Shown here piece after piece: positions 6,793-10,064 of a stretch of DNA of 10,064 nucleotides; the first letter of the stretch is position 1, and each line of letters starts with the position of its first letter. The notes under the pieces were generated by a model, which did not search any database, was not told the DNA's origin, and saw nothing but the letters and a program-made list of their open reading frames with translations. The position numbers and the translations under genes were made by a program. Source of the stretch: Thermoleophilia bacterium (lineage in GTDB: Bacteria > Actinomycetota > Thermoleophilia > Miltoncostaeales > Miltoncostaeaceae); the NCBI GenBank assembly GCA_016463385.1, contig JAEMRL010000055.1:1-10064 (forward strand), written 5' to 3'.

Positions 6793-9143
6793 GGCCCGAG
6801 AACCCCGGCGTACAGCGAGGTCAGCGCGCGCGCCTGGGCCTCGAAGCCGAGGCCGTCGACGAAGGCCGCCCGGCCGGCGGCCCCCATCCGGGCGGCCTCA
6901 TCGGGCTCGGTCAGCAATCGGGCGATCGCCGCGGCGTGCGCATCCGCGTCGGCCGGGGGCACGACGAGGCCGCAGCCGGCGGCGCGCACCATCGCGCCCA
7001 TCCGGCCCAGGTCGCTCGCCACCACGGGCCGTCCCGCGGCCATCGCCTCCACCAGCTTCGTCGGCACGGCGCGATCGTAGTTGCCGTGGCGCTGCAGCGG
7101 GATCCACGCCACCCGGCAGCCCGCCAGCAGGCCCGGCACCTCCGAATGGTCGACCACCCCGAGGTGCTCGACCCCGTCGGGCATCTCCCCCGGATCGCCC
7201 GGCCCGGCCAGGATCAGCCGCGCCCCGGGGACGTCGACCCGCGCGAAGGCCTCCCGCATCACCTCGAGACCCCGCAGCGGGCCGAGGCCGCCGACGTAGA
7301 GCACCACCGGGGCGTCCGGCAGCGGCGCGGGCTCGGGGAAGGCGTCCGACCAGGGGGAGTTGGTCACCGCGACGGCGTTGGCCCCGGCGGCGGCGAAGCG
7401 CGCGGCCAGGTCCTCGTTGGCCGTCACGACACCGTCGAGCCGCCCGGCGGCCCAGCGCTCGGCCCGCTCCACGCCCATCGCCAGCGGCCGCCGGAGCGGC
7501 GCGGGCAGCCAGCGCTTGGTACGCGTCGTCTGGCCGAGGTACTCGTGGACGTCGTAGATCACGGGACTGCCCGTGCTGCGGGCCAACCAGAGCGCGGCGG
7601 GCAGCAGCTCCGGGTCGTGCACGTGGTAGACGTCGGCGTCGCGGGCCCTCGCGGCGCGCGCGAGGCGCCATCCGGCGGCCAGCCGCTGCGCGCGGCGGAT
7701 CGGCGTCGCGGGAGCGCCCACCCAGGCCGATGCCCCCGCGCCCGCGGCGGCGCGCGCCTCCTTGTGGAAGATGCGGACGTCGCGTGGCCGGTGGACGCTG
7801 GTCAGATGCACCACCCGGCGCCCGTCGAGGCGGTGCCCCTCGGGGGCCGGCGACGGCGATCCGGCCGGGCCGAGGCGGGCCCCGAGGGCCACGAGCTCGT
7901 CGAGCAGGTCACCCCAGAGCGCTCCGTAGCCGGGCGCGCGGTCGTCGGCCAGATAGGTGTTGTGCCACAGCAGCGCCGCCCGGCCGCCCACGTCGCGCAC
8001 GGTCCCCAGTACCGACAGCGCGCGCTCCCGGGCCGCGGCGGCGCCGAGGCCGAGGTGCGAGTGGAGGGTGGTGTCCATCACGGCGAGGGGCAGCAGGGTC
8101 AGGTTCGCCGGCCGCTCCTCGCCCACCAGCCACGGCCGGAAGGGCCGGGCGATGCCGGCAGCGAAGCCGGGCGCCTCGCTGAAGCCGAGGCTCGAGTCGT
8201 AGACGGCGCCGGCGGCCTCCAGCCACCGCACGGTCTGGTGGTAGCGGAAGCGCAGGTAGTGGAAGCGGACGCCCTCCACCGGCCCGACCTCGCCCCGCAG
8301 ACCCGCCATCTCCTCCGCGAGGGCCTCTCCGCTCTCCGACGAGGCGAACGACGCGTGCAGGCCCACCTCGCCCCCCGCGGCCCGCACGGCCGCGGCGATC
8401 GCGGGGCGCTCGCGCTCGTAGGTGCGCCGGGGCGTCCCGTCGAGCGGGTGGGCGTTGCGCCCGATCAGGAACACGGTCGGCCGCGCGCCGCGCAGCCACG
8501 CCGCCTCGAGCAGGTCGGGGACGTTGTCCCACGGGTCCGGTCCGGTCAGCGCGGCCGCCACGCCCCGCGGCCCCCTGCGCCGGGCGATACCGGCCAGGCC
8601 CTTCGGGGTGCGACGCCGGATGCGGTCGATGTCGTGGGTCAGCGCCACGCTCCAGGCCTCCGGCGCCGGCAGGCGCAGCGCCCGCCGCAGCGCGGCGAGG
8701 TAGCCCTCGACGGCCGGATCCTCGAGATCGAGGCCCGCGATGCGCCCGAACGCGCTCGCCGCGAGGGGCAGGCGGTCGAACCGGTCGCGCTCGGCGACGC
8801 GCAGCTCGTCCCAGCGCGCCAGCAGGTAGAAGGCGCTCGCCACCAGGTCGCCGGGCAGGGGCTCGCCGGAGTGCGACGGCGCGAAGAGCAGCGTCAGCCC
8901 GGCCGCGCGGTGGACGGCCGCCGCCGGGAACGCCTCCGTGCCCTCGAAGAACGCCTGCGCGGAGAGGTCGGCGGGGATCCAGACCCCCTCGGCGGGCCGC
9001 TCGGGTGCGTAGACGAGGTCGGCGGGTCCGTCGACGAACACCGGGGCGAGGCCCAGACCATCGGCGAAGGTCTCGAGAACCCATCGGGCCCGCGGGACGA
9101 AGGGCGCCCGGGTCCCCGCGATGTGGATGCGCAGATCAGCCAC
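6789..9143 (-). CDS. Fusion protein: DUF7033/polysaccharide-deacetylase-like module plus GT4 glycosyltransferase
   Basis: One uninterrupted frame encodes 784 residues with two enzyme modules. Residues 1-425 look like the DUF7033-polysaccharide deacetylase family: an N-terminal domain (about 1-160), ALTHDID at 167-173 with the presumed catalytic Asp171, GLHASF at 261-266, HYLRFRYHQT at 295-304, DSSLGF at 316-321, ARPF at 332-335, MDTTLH at 356-361 and WHN at 393-395. The canonical HxxxH metal pair is reduced to the single His263. A Pro/Gly/Ser linker (about 425-440) leads to a GT4 module (444-784) with VVHLTSVH, RIFHKE (457-462), HVHDPELLP (507-515), IYDVHEY (529-535) and PTKLVEAMAAGRP (694-706). 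The stretch between HKE and ADVYH is about 40 residues and seems shorter than usual. The fusion may deacetylate or trim the sugar that its partner domain transfers (inference). Start is GTG at 9143, overlapping the upstream stop by 8 nt; the ribosome site is weak. Confidence 0.87.
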   Translation of the reverse strand: MADLRIHIAGTRAPFVPRARWVLETFADGLGLAPVFVDGPADLVYAPERPAEGVWIPADLSAQAFFEGTEAFPAAAVHRAAGLTLLFAPSHSGEPLPGDLVASAFYLLARWDELRVAERDRFDRLPLAASAFGRIAGLDLEDPAVEGYLAALRRALRLPAPEAWSVALTHDIDRIRRRTPKGLAGIARRRGPRGVAAALTGPDPWDNVPDLLEAAWLRGARPTVFLIGRNAHPLDGTPRRTYERERPAIAAAVRAAGGEVGLHASFASSESGEALAEEMAGLRGEVGPVEGVRFHYLRFRYHQTVRWLEAAGAVYDSSLGFSEAPGFAAGIARPFRPWLVGEERPANLTLLPLAVMDTTLHSHLGLGAAAARERALSVLGTVRDVGGRAALLWHNTYLADDRAPGYGALWGDLLDELVALGARLGPAGSPSPAPEGHRLDGRRVVHLTSVHRPRDVRIFHKEARAAAGAGASAWVGAPATPIRRAQRLAAGWRLARAARARDADVYHVHDPELLPAALWLARSTGSPVIYDVHEYLGQTTRTKRWLPAPLRRPLAMGVERAERWAAGRLDGVVTANEDLAARFAAAGANAVAVTNSPWSDAFPEPAPLPDAPVVLYVGGLGPLRGLEVMREAFARVDVPGARLILAGPGDPGEMPDGVEHLGVVDHSEVPGLLAGCRVAWIPLQRHGNYDRAVPTKLVEAMAAGRPVVASDLGRMGAMVRAAGCGLVVPPADADAHAAAIARLLTEPDEAARMGAAGRAAFVDGLGFEAQARALTSLYAGVLGP

Positions 9144-10064
9144 GCCGGGGCACCAGGCGGCGCAGGGCTCGGCCGTAGAGGGCGAGCGCCGGCCGCGGGT
9201 CGCGCGGGTCGAGCACCCCGTCCACGACTGGAGGGCGGAGGGTCCGCGCGAACGCACCCGCGCTCCACTGCCCGCGCCGGATCTCGCGCGCGCTCCCCGC
9301 CAGGTGCTTGGTCGCGAGCATCCAGCGCACCCCGCTGCGGTGGCCGGGCGGCAGGGTGAGGGGGTCTCCGATCGCATCCCGCCACGCCAGGTAGGGGAGG
9401 TTGACCCCGCAGTTGGTCGCCAGGCCGACCCACAGCCATGAGCGCGGGTTGACCTCGATCAGGTAGTCGCGCCCGTCGCGGGCGTCGCGCTTGGTCTCCA
9501 CCTGCGAGATGCCGTGGAAGCCGAGCGCGTCGAGCAGCGCGTGCCCCCGGGCGGCGTAGTCGGCGTCCCAGTGCCCCTCCGCCGCGCGGGCGGTGCCGAA
9601 GCGCGGCGGCCACTGGCGCAGCTTGCGGCCGGTGAACGAGCCGAGCGGGCGCCCGGCCGCGTCGCGGTAGCTGCCGAGCGACCAGAGCTGCGAGTCGTCG
9701 CCCGGGATCACCTCCGAGAGCTGCGGCCGGTACTCGGCGGCGAGCTCCCACTGGCGCCGGAGCTCCTCGGGATCGGCGGCCTCCAGAACCTGCGCGCGGA
9801 AGCGGCGGCGGAACTCGGGGCTGTAGCGGGGCTTCAGGATCACCGGGAAGCGCAGGTCGCGCGAGAGCGCGACGATGTCGGCATCGTCGTCCGGCGTGAC
9901 CGTGGCGGGCACGGGGAAGCCGATGCTCCGGGCCACCTCGTGCTGATGGCCCTTGTCGATGATCGCGCTCATCGTCGCCCACGCGCTCCACGGACGCGCC
10001 ACGATCCCCTCCAGCTCGGCCTCGTGCGGTCCGAGGGCCGCGATCGCCTCGTCGTGCGTCGGGA
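9136..10064 (-). CDS. ATP-grasp carboligase-like enzyme (N-terminus cut by right edge)
   Basis: The frame stays open to the right edge, so the true start is outside the window; a GTG at 10002 is only an internal codon because the 20 codons before it already read as family-like sequence ending ALGPHEAELEGIVA. About 308 residues are visible. Motifs include IIDKGHQHEVARSIGFPVP, the nucleotide-binding strand FPVILKPRYSPEF, a linker containing VIPGDDSQLWSLGSYRD, QVETKRD, and the metal-binding IEVNPRSWLW. This matches the ATP-grasp carboligases often found in actinobacterial surface-polysaccharide clusters, which are thought to join a carboxylate to an amine. It differs from the ATP-grasp enzyme at 3938-4942 and is not a recent duplicate. 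It lies first in the visible operon and its TGA overlaps the GTG of the fusion gene by 8 nt (9136-9143). Substrate is unknown. Confidence 0.88.
   Translation of the reverse strand, partial: PTHDEAIAALGPHEAELEGIVARPWSAWATMSAIIDKGHQHEVARSIGFPVPATVTPDDDADIVALSRDLRFPVILKPRYSPEFRRRFRAQVLEAADPEELRRQWELAAEYRPQLSEVIPGDDSQLWSLGSYRDAAGRPLGSFTGRKLRQWPPRFGTARAAEGHWDADYAARGHALLDALGFHGISQVETKRDARDGRDYLIEVNPRSWLWVGLATNCGVNLPYLAWRDAIGDPLTLPPGHRSGVRWMLATKHLAGSAREIRRGQWSAGAFARTLRPPVVDGVLDPRDPRPALALYGRALRRLVPRRG

Noticed and set aside
6936..9359. An open frame of 807 codons on the plus strand, opposite the fusion gene
   Set aside because: Very GC-rich coding sequence leaves the opposite strand free of stops. 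The translation is Arg/Gly/Pro/His-rich with no recognisable motif, while the minus strand holds clear deacetylase and GT4 motifs.
6789..9377. A longer form of the fusion protein starting at 9377
   Set aside because: The extra 78 residues overlap the upstream ATP-grasp gene and look like out-of-frame sequence; family-like sequence begins at GTG 9143.
9136..10002. Treating the right-hand ATP-grasp gene as complete with a start at 10002
   Set aside because: The frame is open to the right edge, and the codons before 10002 read as a normal continuation of the pre-ATP-grasp domain.
1..10064. Mobile elements, CRISPR arrays, tRNA/rRNA genes or intrinsic terminators
   Set aside because: No transposase motifs, spaced direct repeats, RNA-like sequences or hairpins followed by T-runs were seen; coding sequence fills the window.

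Overview
This window is a very GC-rich (roughly 70% or more by eye), gene-dense piece of a bacterial chromosome. Every gene I can support lies on the minus strand, so transcription runs from the right edge to the left edge. GC-saturated third codon positions, frequent GTG/TTG starts, a lipoprotein signal and two GC-rich PQQ-like propeller proteins next to envelope-polysaccharide genes suggest an actinobacterium. From memory of such propeller families, Thermoleophilia (Solirubrobacterales/Gaiellales-like) fits best. The lineage is an inference; no rRNA or housekeeping marker is present.

The content is a surface-polysaccharide (exopolysaccharide or capsule-like) assembly operon. In transcription order it holds: an ATP-grasp ligase cut by the right edge (9136-10064); a 784-residue fusion of a DUF7033/polysaccharide-deacetylase-like module to a GT4 glycosyltransferase (6789-9143); a WbuB-like GT4 glycosyltransferase (5575-6792); a small polyprenyl-phosphate sugar-phosphate transferase that would start the repeat unit on the lipid carrier (4935-5582); a second, different ATP-grasp enzyme (3938-4942); a Wzz/chain-length-determinant protein without a kinase domain (3093-3926); a lipoprotein beta-propeller (1700-3109); a membrane-anchored paralogous beta-propeller (481-1722); and the N-terminal part of a MurJ/MviN-family flippase cut by the left edge (1-484).

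All eight gene junctions are overlaps (4 to 23 nt) except one 11-nt gap, so the genes are almost certainly one transcript with translational coupling. There is no intergenic space for a promoter or terminator; the promoter must lie to the right of 10064. The expected logic is priming by the sugar transferase, extension by the two glycosyltransferases, trimming or modification by the deacetylase-like and ATP-grasp enzymes, export by the flippase, and length control by Wzz. The two propellers sit outside the membrane, where they could scaffold assembly or bind polymer. No Wzy-type polymerase and no tyrosine kinase are seen in the window.

The most unusual points are the deacetylase-glycosyltransferase fusion, the tandem pair of differently anchored eight-bladed propellers between Wzz and the flippase, and the two unrelated-looking ATP-grasp enzymes in one operon. 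No mobile elements, CRISPR arrays, tRNA or rRNA genes were seen.
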